Below are positions 24,894 through 34,078 of a DNA stretch of 34,078 nucleotides, piece after piece. The notes beneath the pieces were generated by a model. That model ran no database searches. It was given only the letters and a program-made list of their open reading frames with translations, and was not told the origin of the DNA. The DNA comes from Candidatus Woesearchaeota archaeon. GTDB taxonomy: Archaea; Nanobdellota; Nanobdellia; Woesearchaeales; UBA10216. The stretch spans positions 1-34,078 of the forward strand of contig JACPBX010000008.1 in the NCBI GenBank assembly GCA_016180085.1. The letters are read 5' to 3'. Within the stretch, counting starts at the first letter, position 1. The number at the start of each line of letters is the position of its first letter. The position numbers and the translations under genes were made by a program.

Positions 24894-26315
24894 CTACCCT
24901 ATTGCCCCTGTCATGTCAAGCTGTATCAGCCTGTTGAGCTCAACCGCATACTCCATCGGCAGCTCCTTCATTATCGGCTCGATAAAGCCCGAGACTATCA
25001 GCCTTAAAGCCTCCTCCTCCTTCAATCCCCTGCTCATTAAGTAGAATATCTTCTCTGTGCTCAGCCTCCCGACTGTTGCCTCGTGCGCGATTTCAACCTT
25101 TTCCTCGTTGATGTCCATTACCGGCACTGTGTTTGACTTTGATTCCTCATCCATTATCAGGGCATCGCACACAGCGCTTACCCTTGAGTTAGTCGCTCCC
25201 TTTACAACCTTAACCAGCCCACGGTAAGTCGTTATACCGCCCCGGCTGCTGATGCTCTTCATCTTTATCGTTGAGGACGTGTTCTTTGCGAGGTGGTATA
25301 CTTTGGCTCCGGTGTCCTGGTTCTGGCCTTTTCCTGCGTAAGCTATGCCGAGGTGGTCTGCCCTTGAGCCTTCTCCTTTAAGCAGGCTGCACGGGTAAAG
25401 CATTGTGCCTTTTGACCCTGCATTCCCTCCAATCCATTCAACCACGCCATTTCGTTCAACAACAGCCCTTTTCGTGTTAAGGTTGTATGTGCTTTTGCTC
25501 CAGTTCTCGACGCTGCTGTACCTGACCCTGGCTCCTTCTTTCACGTAAATCTCCACCCCTCCCGCATGAAGGGAATTTACGTTGTATTGCGGGGCTGAGC
25601 AGCCTTCCACGTACGATACTTCGCTGAATGGCTCTGCGACTATGAGAGTGTGCTCAAACTGGCCTCCCTTTCTTGCGTTCATCCTGAAGTATGCCTGCAA
25701 TGGCATAGTTACCTTTACGCCGCGAGGCACGAAAATAAAAGTGCCCCCACTCCAGACAGCAGCGTGCAGCATGATGAGCTTGTGGTCGTTTATCGGTATG
25801 CAGTTTGTCATGAAATACTCCTTTACAAGCTCGGGGTATTTCTGCACTGCAACGTCCATGTCCTCAAATATGACGCCCTTCTCCTCCCATTCTCTTTTCA
25901 GGTTGTGGTAAACAACCGAGCTGTCGTACTGCGCCCCTGCGCCGGCAAGGGCCTTTCTCTCGGTTTCAGGTATGCCAAGAAGGTCGAACGTTTTCCTTAT
26001 CTCCTCAGGCACCTCTTCCCACTTGTTGCTTTGGATTGCATCCGGCTTTGCATAGTAAACTATTTCATCAAAATTTATGCCGCTCAGGTCAAGCCCCCAG
26101 TCTGGCACAGGTGTTTTCCTGAACCACTCGTAAGCCTCAAGCCTTTTCTTCAGCATCCATTCTGGCTCGTTCTTGTCCTTTGAAATGAGCCTTATTACTT
26201 CCTCGCTGAGTCCTTTCTCTTTTACAAGGTAGTTCTCTGGCTGCCTGAGATTGTGGATTCTCCCGGCAGCTTCCTCAATCTGCAACAAAAGTTCCTGGTT
26301 TGTCATTTTAAGCAT
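24894..26315 (-). CDS. sufB: Fe-S cluster assembly protein SufB
   Basis: FVPRGVKVTMPLQAYFRMN, EGCSAPQY, AHEATVGRLSTEKIFYLMSRGL. Confidence 0.95.
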   Translation of the reverse strand: MLKMTNQELLLQIEEAAGRIHNLRQPENYLVKEKGLSEEVIRLISKDKNEPEWMLKKRLEAYEWFRKTPVPDWGLDLSGINFDEIVYYAKPDAIQSNKWEEVPEEIRKTFDLLGIPETERKALAGAGAQYDSSVVYHNLKREWEEKGVIFEDMDVAVQKYPELVKEYFMTNCIPINDHKLIMLHAAVWSGGTFIFVPRGVKVTMPLQAYFRMNARKGGQFEHTLIVAEPFSEVSYVEGCSAPQYNVNSLHAGGVEIYVKEGARVRYSSVENWSKSTYNLNTKRAVVERNGVVEWIGGNAGSKGTMLYPCSLLKGEGSRADHLGIAYAGKGQNQDTGAKVYHLAKNTSSTIKMKSISSRGGITTYRGLVKVVKGATNSRVSAVCDALIMDEESKSNTVPVMDINEEKVEIAHEATVGRLSTEKIFYLMSRGLKEEEALRLIVSGFIEPIMKELPMEYAVELNRLIQLDMTGAIG

Positions 26316-26318
26316 CCG

Positions 26319-26687
26319 CTAAGCCCTTAAAAAACAGACATCGCACCCCGCAGGCAAATCAGCAACCGACTCGTGCACTCTGCAAAGAATCTTTTCGCTC
26401 TTTGCCATTGCCAGTATGTTCTGGGTTTCCCTGACAAGGTCGCTTTTCGTTTTTATCCTTTTAACAGCAGCAGCTATCTCCTTGTTTATGTGGTCATTGA
26501 ACTTTACCTCAGCAGCCCTTTTTGAGCTGAGGTACTGGCTTATGGTTGATTCCTGCACGCACAAAAGCCCGGCTATGTCTTTCTGGCTCATTCCCTGCTT
26601 CTTCATGGCAGCAGCCATCCCGCTCCTTATGGCTGGCAGTATGTAAAAGACTTCAACCTCCTGCGGCTGTATTATCTGGAGTTTCAT
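26319..26687 (-). CDS. XRE-family transcriptional regulator with C-terminal Cys cluster, candidate suf regulator
   Basis: HTH KKQGMSQKDIAGLLCVQESTISQYLSSKRA; C-terminus ILCRVHESVADLPAGCDVCF; first gene before sufB. Confidence 0.8.
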   Translation of the reverse strand: MKLQIIQPQEVEVFYILPAIRSGMAAAMKKQGMSQKDIAGLLCVQESTISQYLSSKRAAEVKFNDHINKEIAAAVKRIKTKSDLVRETQNILAMAKSEKILCRVHESVADLPAGCDVCFLRA

Positions 26688-26713
26688 TTTTACACCACCC
26701 TCGGGCAACATAA

Positions 26714-26727
26714 TTCACTATTGTGAA
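26714..26727. promoter_or_regulatory. operator-like dyad at the suf promoter
   Basis: TTCAC-TATT-GTGAA just downstream of the minus-strand TATA. Confidence 0.55.
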
Positions 26728-26744
26728 CTTGTATTTAAAGGTTT
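26727..26744 (-). promoter_or_regulatory. BRE/TATA core promoter of the XRE-suf operon
   Basis: Minus strand AAACCTTTAAATACAAGT, identical to the nrdJ promoter core. Confidence 0.65.
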
Positions 26745-26831
26745 GCGGTCTTTGTTGCGCATTAAAAGTTGCCACTCTAAAGTCATTAATTAAGGAAAGT
26801 TTTATAAGCCTGTTAAACTTCTCACCATTGC

Positions 26832-27884
26832 ATGGCAACTCAGCTTACTCCGGTGCAAATTCTCACAGCCAAGCAGCTTTTTGCAGTCTCTGCAGACCCG
26901 AGGCGTTTCTTATTGGCTTTTAAGGTCCTTGATACGGTTCCAAGAACCAATTCAGGCCTGGAAGAGAAACTGCGGTTAACCCACCCTGAAGTTGAGCGCT
27001 TGTTGCCGGAGTGGTGTGGGGATGGCGGCAAATATCTTGGACTGATGTGTGGCCGTGCCCTTTCGGCAATAGGCCTTGCAGCTTTTGAAGAAGTTGAAGT
27101 GACAACCTCCAGAAACTCGACCTTTCCAGCGATGGCGTGGCACAGCACACCGCTGGCTTCAAGGCTTTTCAACCTGGCCCATTATGTGCAGGAAGCAGCT
27201 TATCAGCTTGGCATCAGCCCTTACATCCTTTTTGGCAGGCTTTCGGGGCCGAGGCTGAAAGCGCCTCTGAAAAAAGCGCTCATAATATCCGAGCTTGCTG
27301 CCCAGGCGAACTATACTGCAGGCACTCCTGTGCCTATCGGAAACCTAGAGGACAGGGTTGGCTTGCCAACCAATGTTATATATGATCATTTGGAAAGGTT
27401 TAGGCTGGCTGGTCTTGTTGATATGGAGCCTCTCCCGGCAGGTGATGGGAAGATGTTTAACTACAGATGGTCGGCTGACGAGCCCCCATCACAAGCTCTT
27501 GCCGCAACTTCTGGAGCCAAGCTTTCGGCTGCAGTTAAAATCTTGTATGAGTCAAAATTATCCCAAAATGGCGCTTTTGTCCCGGCAAGCAGTTTTTATC
27601 CAGGCGTTTACAGCGGGTCCTTCGGAGTTAGGCGCGCTTTTAGCGGCTTTGTTGCCTCAGGCGTTGTTGAGCGGCGTACGAAGTACCACGATCTTCCAGT
27701 AAGGCCGTCACAGCTATGCATCGACGCAGCAGTAAAAAATATTGATCCGGCCATTGCTGCAATAGCTGGCAGCCAAAAAGAGCTGGAGAAAGCCAGGGCT
27801 TATGCTGCCTCGTTTAATGCCAACAAGTCTGCAAGGCTTGTAGCAATTACTGAAAGTTTCTTGTTCGCATCAAAAATTATATAA
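26832..27884 (+). CDS. hypothetical protein with probable winged-helix segment
   Basis: 350 aa; IGNLEDRVGLPTNVIYDHLERFRLAGLVDMEPL resembles a wHTH; TATA agttttataagc about 28 nt before ATG. Confidence 0.5.
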   Translation: MATQLTPVQILTAKQLFAVSADPRRFLLAFKVLDTVPRTNSGLEEKLRLTHPEVERLLPEWCGDGGKYLGLMCGRALSAIGLAAFEEVEVTTSRNSTFPAMAWHSTPLASRLFNLAHYVQEAAYQLGISPYILFGRLSGPRLKAPLKKALIISELAAQANYTAGTPVPIGNLEDRVGLPTNVIYDHLERFRLAGLVDMEPLPAGDGKMFNYRWSADEPPSQALAATSGAKLSAAVKILYESKLSQNGAFVPASSFYPGVYSGSFGVRRAFSGFVASGVVERRTKYHDLPVRPSQLCIDAAVKNIDPAIAAIAGSQKELEKARAYAASFNANKSARLVAITESFLFASKII

Positions 27885-27906
27885 ACGCCTCTTGTGTCGT
27901 CTGTAG

Positions 27907-28938
<1,032 letters not shown>

Positions 28939-29012
28939 CGTCTTTAGCAATAGTAATAAAATCAGCACACTTTATGGCAAAATTTAAATAAACCGCGCCC
29001 TCACCCAAGGGT

Positions 29013-29402
29013 ATGGTTACACCTGCCATAAAACAAGTCGATTTGGTGGATCTTCTGGCAGCTATCAGGAGGGGTGATGTACCGACTTCTCAAGTTGTCA
29101 GAACTGATGGATGGCCTTGTGGCATTACCGATTCTCAAGCAGGACTTGCATACGTGGGTTATCTAGGCAGGGCTCTAAACAGGGCTCTAGAGGGCAGTAC
29201 CCTGCTTCCTTTGATAATAAGCGATAACACTAGAGCCGGACTTGATCCTTCAATGGTCGCATCTCTCCTTAAAGCCGCTTCTGAAGAAGGTTCGCATGTA
29301 AACATAGAGGGCTTGTTGTTAAGTCAGCCTGTAGGTGTTACTCCTCCGTACATCTTGCATGTGAGGGCAGTTGAGTATAGGGGCGTGAGAGTTTCAATGT
29401 AG
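29013..29402 (+). CDS. hypothetical protein
   Basis: 129 aa ORF with TATA aatttaaataa about 25 nt before ATG; family not recognised. Confidence 0.45.
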   Translation: MVTPAIKQVDLVDLLAAIRRGDVPTSQVVRTDGWPCGITDSQAGLAYVGYLGRALNRALEGSTLLPLIISDNTRAGLDPSMVASLLKAASEEGSHVNIEGLLLSQPVGVTPPYILHVRAVEYRGVRVSM

Positions 29403-29465
29403 TGTTTACTTCTAAGTAGTTAATGAGAGCAAGTTTTATAAACAAAAGTCGCTTCCCCGCCCTTT

Positions 29466-30275
29466 ATGAATTCGCACAGCCCGGACCCGCTGGAGACAAT
29501 AATTGTTTCCGATGCGGATTTCATGCAATCCTACGCTCCAGCGAGCCATCCTGAGGCAGTTGAAGGGCTTGACGCCCTGGCTGATGCAGGATTCAGGCTG
29601 CCGCTTACTTACCTCTCCGAAGGCTTTCGCCAATTGAGCACCTTGGCTTGGGTTGTGCAGTTTAGCGGTAACATGCAAACAAACTACGGGGTAAGCTATC
29701 ATTTCAGGGAGTGTGCCTTTGCCGGGCGCAGCAGAGTAACTGGAAATCTTAAAAAATTCGCTTCCCGCAGAGAAAGTAAGGGCCCAAATCACCCTCGTAA
29801 TTCCCATTACCATTATAACCGCTTGTCGCATAACGGCACTTTAGTCGGCAGAATGTTGAGCCAGCTTGGCGTGCGCAGGGAACAGTCCCAGAACTTGGGG
29901 CTTGCTGTTCCGCCGCATTTTCTTAATTTAGCTACGGCCTACGCCTATGGTCAAACATCATTTGACGGGACAGCGAAACTGCTGCTTGAGGATGCTGTTA
30001 GTGCAATGTTCTACACCAGCATGGCTCAGTCTACTGGGCAAGGTTTTAAGATTTTGAGGCTGCCGGCCCAAACCACCAGGGCTGCAGCACTGAACTTGGC
30101 TACCCAGATCAGCCACGTGATTCAGTCTGTTTTTCCAGATGAGGAAATTGACTCTTCCATTCGCCAAATTAAGTCGAAGTCTAAGAAGCTTCCTGACAAA
30201 ACGCCCATTTACAACCCTTTTGTGAGGTTCTCCCCTCAGGCTTATGAGCGTATAGCTTCTGTTCTTGGGCCGTGA
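29466..30275 (+). CDS. hypothetical protein
   Basis: 269 aa ORF with TATA agttttataaac about 27 nt before ATG; family not recognised. Confidence 0.5.
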   Translation: MNSHSPDPLETIIVSDADFMQSYAPASHPEAVEGLDALADAGFRLPLTYLSEGFRQLSTLAWVVQFSGNMQTNYGVSYHFRECAFAGRSRVTGNLKKFASRRESKGPNHPRNSHYHYNRLSHNGTLVGRMLSQLGVRREQSQNLGLAVPPHFLNLATAYAYGQTSFDGTAKLLLEDAVSAMFYTSMAQSTGQGFKILRLPAQTTRAAALNLATQISHVIQSVFPDEEIDSSIRQIKSKSKKLPDKTPIYNPFVRFSPQAYERIASVLGP

Positions 30276-30328
30276 GCGTCGCGGGCACCGGCAAAAACTA
30301 TTTATACGCTCTTCCTATTGCAGCAGCT

Positions 30329-31531
30329 ATGTCGCTTAAGCTTCCGTCCATTAAGGACAAAAATGTTGAAGTTGCCGGCAAGACTGTTCTCGTCAGGGCC
30401 GGCATTGACGCGCCCCTTGACGACAAAGGCAACGTGACTGATGACACGAGGATTCAGGAAGCTGTTCCCACAATCAAATACCTCTCGCAGAAAGGTGCAA
30501 AGGTTGTTTTGCTGGTGAAGGTCGGCCGGCCGGGCTGGAAAGTTGTTGAATCACTCAGGGTTACGTCAATAGCTAAAAGGCTTTCCGAGCTGCTGGGGCA
30601 GGAGGTAAAGGCGCTTGGGGACTGTGTTGGTGATGAAGTTGAAAAAGCTGTTGGCGAGCTGAAAGACGGCGATGTTGTGATGCTCGAGAACGTGTTCTTC
30701 CATCCTGAAGAGGAAACTAACGACTCTGTTTTTGCCCAGCAATTGGCAAGGCTTGGCCAGGTTTACGTTAACGACGCTTTCTCAAGCTCTCACAGGAATC
30801 AGACTTCTATTGTTGGCATTCCCAAGCACTTGCCGTCTTATGCCGGGCTGCTGCTTGAGAAGGAAGTGAAAGTCCTGACTGCCGCCCTTGAGAAGCCAAA
30901 AAGGCCTTTTGTCGTTGTCTTGGGAGGGGCCAAGGTCTCTGACAAGATTGGGGTAATCCGCAACCTGGGCCTTAAGGCTGACAAAATCCTTATCGGAGGG
31001 GCCATGATGTTCACTTTTTACCGCTCTCGCGGGTTTGATGTTGGCAGCAGCAGGTTTGAGTCAGACAAGGTCTCTCTGGCCGACGACCTCCTGAACGAGT
31101 TCCAGGGAAAAATTGTGCTGCCTGTTGATGTTGTTGCGGCTGACAAGTTTGCAAACGACGCAAGGTCACAGGTTGTGGCGGCCAGTGAACTCCCCCATGG
31201 TTGGATGGGCCTTGACATCGGCCCTGAGTCTGTAAGGCGCTTCATAAAAGAGCTCTCGGAGGCAGGCACGATAATCTGGAGCGGTCCGCTGGGCGTTTTT
31301 GAGTTCCCGAACTTTGCAGAAGGGACAGCAGCCATAGCGAAGGCAATCTCTGAAATGACTGGCAAGGCGACCACTATAATTGGCGGAGGCGACACGCTCT
31401 CTGCAGTTGAAAAAGCCGGCTTGAAAGGTAAATTCGGCCATTCCTCAACGGGCGGTGGGGCAATGCTTGAGCTGCTGGAAGGCAAAACCCTGCCTGGAAT
31501 TGCTGCGCTGGCAGAGGCGGCAGCCCGCTAG
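30329..31531 (+). CDS. pgk: phosphoglycerate kinase, divergent
   Basis: DDTRI, VVLGGAKVSDKI, GGGDTLSAVEK, HSSTGGGAMLELLEGKTLPGI; start ATG 30329, about 25 nt after a TATA-like tatttatac. Confidence 0.88.
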   Translation: MSLKLPSIKDKNVEVAGKTVLVRAGIDAPLDDKGNVTDDTRIQEAVPTIKYLSQKGAKVVLLVKVGRPGWKVVESLRVTSIAKRLSELLGQEVKALGDCVGDEVEKAVGELKDGDVVMLENVFFHPEEETNDSVFAQQLARLGQVYVNDAFSSSHRNQTSIVGIPKHLPSYAGLLLEKEVKVLTAALEKPKRPFVVVLGGAKVSDKIGVIRNLGLKADKILIGGAMMFTFYRSRGFDVGSSRFESDKVSLADDLLNEFQGKIVLPVDVVAADKFANDARSQVVAASELPHGWMGLDIGPESVRRFIKELSEAGTIIWSGPLGVFEFPNFAEGTAAIAKAISEMTGKATTIIGGGDTLSAVEKAGLKGKFGHSSTGGGAMLELLEGKTLPGIAALAEAAAR

Positions 31532-31561
31532 TCATCGCCGGTTATTTCTTATTTTGTTACC

Positions 31562-31580
31562 AAAAAGTTTATATATAAAC
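31562..31580 (+). promoter_or_regulatory. archaeal BRE/TATA promoter
   Basis: aaaaagtttatatataaac upstream of the coiled-coil gene. Confidence 0.65.
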
Positions 31581-31609
31581 GTATCACTTGACGATAGCTA
31601 ATTTAGTGG

Positions 31610-33916
31610 GTGGGGTTTTGGAAGTTGGCTATCTCTGAAGACGAGGTTAGGAAGTCTTTTGCACGGGTTAAGGAGGATATTCTTCAGCTCAAGCGCTCTG
31701 TCAACAAGCAGGCCTTTGCAGGCGAGGAAACAGGCAGGGCTTTGGGCAACCTTTTGCAGAAGGATGAGTTCTATGCGTTCATCAAGCGCCTTGGCTCCAA
31801 GATAGAGGAGCTCGAAAACCAGTTTCCATCAAAATCAGATTCAGAGGACGTCCAGGAGCTTGCATCCGAGTTGAGGGAGGAAATCTCAGGCCTCAGGAAG
31901 GCGGTTGAGCGCAAGGACGAGCTTGCTGGAGAGATTCAGCAGGTCAGGAAGCTGCAGGGCAAGGTCCTTGAGCTTGAGGGGCTTTCTATTCCAAAGCCTG
32001 AGTTTTCCAGGGAGATTTCCAGGCTCAAGGCAGAACTCTCTTCTCTAAGGTCAGAAACTTCAGCAAAAAGCAGCGAGCTCTCTTCTTCAGCATCCTCCCT
32101 GGCAGGCTCGCTGGCAAAGCTGACCAAGGACCTTACAGATTTTGGCGCAAGGCTCAACTCGCTCGCAACCAGGGCTGTTGTGAAGGATGACATTTCCTCA
32201 TTTACTGAAAGGATTGAGTCGTCAAGCCAGGAGATGTCTAGAGGGTTTGCATCACTGAAGCGCGATTTTGATAAAAAAGCGCATGATGTTGACAGGAAGG
32301 TGTCTTTTGTCGGCTCTTTCGAGGATAAGCTGTCTTCGCTTGGTGAGAAGCTTGCCTCGGCTGAAACCGCCATAGCTGCCATTAATGAGAGCTTATCAAG
32401 GAAATTCATTGACAAGCACAACTTTGAGAAATCCGTAGCTGAGCTGAGGTCAAAGCTGAACGAGACCAGGCAGCTTGTTGACTCCTCAATGAGCGAGGTC
32501 AACCTTGACGATTACGTTACAAGGCGCTCGCTGAAGCAGCAGCTCTCCTCGGTTTCTGACTCTGTTCCGGCAGCTGTTGATTCTGCCCTGTCGTCAAAGC
32601 TCTCTTCTGTTGAGGAGCAGTTGCGCTCGCTTAAGTCGCAGCTTGACTCGCTTCAAAGGGCTTCGGGGCAGCGCCATACAAGGGACATCTCGAAGCTAAG
32701 GGAGGAGATTGAGCGTTTTTCATCAGAGTTTGTCCAGTTCAGCGATTTCGCATCCAAGCTTGACAGGCTGCAAAAGTCTTCTGAGGATGCTTGGAACGAC
32801 GCCAAAAAGGAAATGAAGCGCCAGCGGGAGCTTCTCGAGGAAAGGCTCAGGTCGCTTGAGTCCCACTACCGCTCTTCAAATGACTCGCTCAAGGCAGAGC
32901 TTGATGAGCTGCGCAGCCAGACTAAGTCGTTGTCCAAGGCTGATGCGGCTGCAAAAGTGGAAATGGCAAAGATCAGCACCTCTGCCGCAAAGGTTGCTGC
33001 CAAGACAGCTACCGAGCTTCTTGAGGAAGCCGGGGAGGAGGAACGCGCCGTGAGGAAGCCTGGAAAAGGCCTTTCGCCCCTTGCAGTTTCAATCGTAATC
33101 GTAGCCCTGCTCATACTCGGCTCATTGGCGTATGTTGTTCTCAAAGGGCAGGAAGCAGGGGTAACACCCACAAACATTACGCAAAACATTTCTTTGCCGG
33201 AAGAAGCGCCAGCAGAAGCAGCCCCGCAGCCCCAGCCCACTCCAGTGCCAGGCGCTGAGGCTGCTGAACAAATTGTTGAAGAAGCTGAAGTGGTTGAAGT
33301 AACACCGCCAGCAGAGGCTGAGGAAATCGCTGCTGCAAACATTACTGTCCCGGAAGCCCCTGCCGAACTCGTAGCCAATGTTTCAGAAAACATTTCAGTT
33401 GCTGTTCCGAATGTTTCGGTTGAATCAGTGCCGGTTACTGAGGACAAAAACAAGAAATGCAAGGAAGAGCTGGAATGCACGAAGCGCTCTGACTCAGGAT
33501 ACTGGTTTGACTGCTACTTTGACGAATCCCTGATGGATTGCAGGTGCTTTGTCGGCTCAATTGAAAAGTGCCCGCAGCTGCTGGTAGAGAACGAGAGCGT
33601 GGCAGCTTCTGCGCCGCCAGCAGAAGGCGCAAAGGAAGAAGAAAAAGGCAAAACCCCTGGTCTGAGGTATTATGGCGCTGTGGCGTTTGTAGTGCTTGTT
33701 GTCCTCTTCTTCGCCTACAGGATGCTTTTTGTGAAAGAAGAAAAAACCGAAAAGGCGACCGAACAGCAGAGGGAGAAGGGCAAGGAACAAAAAGAATCCA
33801 AGTCAGAGAAAGCTGCTGCCAAGAAGCAGGAAAAGGAAAAAGAGAAGCCCGCAAAGGCGGAAAGCGAAGACGAAGACGTTATCGACCTGGAAGAGTTCTT
33901 TGAGAAGAAAAGCTGA
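31610..33916 (+). CDS. large membrane-anchored coiled-coil protein with Cys-rich inter-TM domain
   Basis: About 490 aa coiled coil, TM (LAVSIVIVALLILGSLAYVVL), A/E/P-rich linker, six-Cys segment, second TM, K/E-rich tail. Start codon is GTG. Confidence 0.75.
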   Translation: MGFWKLAISEDEVRKSFARVKEDILQLKRSVNKQAFAGEETGRALGNLLQKDEFYAFIKRLGSKIEELENQFPSKSDSEDVQELASELREEISGLRKAVERKDELAGEIQQVRKLQGKVLELEGLSIPKPEFSREISRLKAELSSLRSETSAKSSELSSSASSLAGSLAKLTKDLTDFGARLNSLATRAVVKDDISSFTERIESSSQEMSRGFASLKRDFDKKAHDVDRKVSFVGSFEDKLSSLGEKLASAETAIAAINESLSRKFIDKHNFEKSVAELRSKLNETRQLVDSSMSEVNLDDYVTRRSLKQQLSSVSDSVPAAVDSALSSKLSSVEEQLRSLKSQLDSLQRASGQRHTRDISKLREEIERFSSEFVQFSDFASKLDRLQKSSEDAWNDAKKEMKRQRELLEERLRSLESHYRSSNDSLKAELDELRSQTKSLSKADAAAKVEMAKISTSAAKVAAKTATELLEEAGEEERAVRKPGKGLSPLAVSIVIVALLILGSLAYVVLKGQEAGVTPTNITQNISLPEEAPAEAAPQPQPTPVPGAEAAEQIVEEAEVVEVTPPAEAEEIAAANITVPEAPAELVANVSENISVAVPNVSVESVPVTEDKNKKCKEELECTKRSDSGYWFDCYFDESLMDCRCFVGSIEKCPQLLVENESVAASAPPAEGAKEEEKGKTPGLRYYGAVAFVVLVVLFFAYRMLFVKEEKTEKATEQQREKGKEQKESKSEKAAAKKQEKEKEKPAKAESEDEDVIDLEEFFEKKS

Positions 33917-33941
33917 AATGCTTAAAAGTTGGCTGGCATAG

Positions 33942-34078
33942 TTAACTTCTATCAACTGCCAGTAACTTGTTTCTGCCGTGCAGCCCGCTTTTTATCCTGA
34001 AAATCTTTCCCGTTTCCTTTTTCAGCAGCCGAAGCAGCTCCTTGTTGGCCTTGTCTTTCTCAGCCTCAGCAGCTATCG
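33942..34078 (-). CDS. DUF167/YggU-like protein, C-terminal part (runs off the window)
   Basis: Minus frame ending in TAA: ..EKDKANKELLRLLKKETGKIFRIKSGLHGRNKLLAVDRS*. Confidence 0.6.
   Translation of the reverse strand, partial: IAAEAEKDKANKELLRLLKKETGKIFRIKSGLHGRNKLLAVDRS

Noticed and set aside
29466-30275. Possible LAGLIDADG-like endonuclease in the 269-aa ORF
   Set aside because: Some resemblance around LGVRREQSQNLGLAVPPHF, but no clear catalytic motif; would need HHpred.

Overview
The 34 kb window looks like a chromosome segment of a small-genome archaeon, possibly DPANN-like. Support: a Hef-type helicase start, archaeal BRE/TATA boxes often about 25 nt from start codons, an archaeal VapB/VapC pair, and a tRNA gene without encoded CCA. 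It carries many bacterial-looking metabolic genes. Main blocks: (1) M50 protease, TraB, PRC-barrel-like, SWIM, MIP18-like genes, tRNA-Gly(CCC), GNAT and a P-loop kinase. (2) A single ORF fusing glucose-6-phosphate dehydrogenase to 6-phosphogluconate dehydrogenase. (3) VapBC divergent from a ferredoxin-DUF4346-like fusion. (4) A compact minus-strand run nrdJ - unlisted 38-aa zinc ribbon - PduO-type cobalamin adenosyltransferase - ECF S-component-like protein - nrdR - dut - ldh, with two NrdR-box-like dyads 33 bp apart at its promoter. (5) A SUF Fe-S operon led by an XRE regulator, with an operator-like dyad at its promoter and a DUF1858-like/HesB fusion. (6) An AT-rich HEPN-like gene at the end of suf. 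(7) Bacterial-type GAPDH and a PGK with a divergent 3-PG pocket. (8) A large membrane-anchored coiled-coil protein. The points most worth following are the Zwf-Gnd fusion, the stand-alone RNR-tail-like zinc ribbon, the NrdR-box architecture in an archaeon, and a two-hairpin ~51-nt element found both intergenically and as an apparent in-frame insertion in sufS. No database search was run; all family names come from motif reading.
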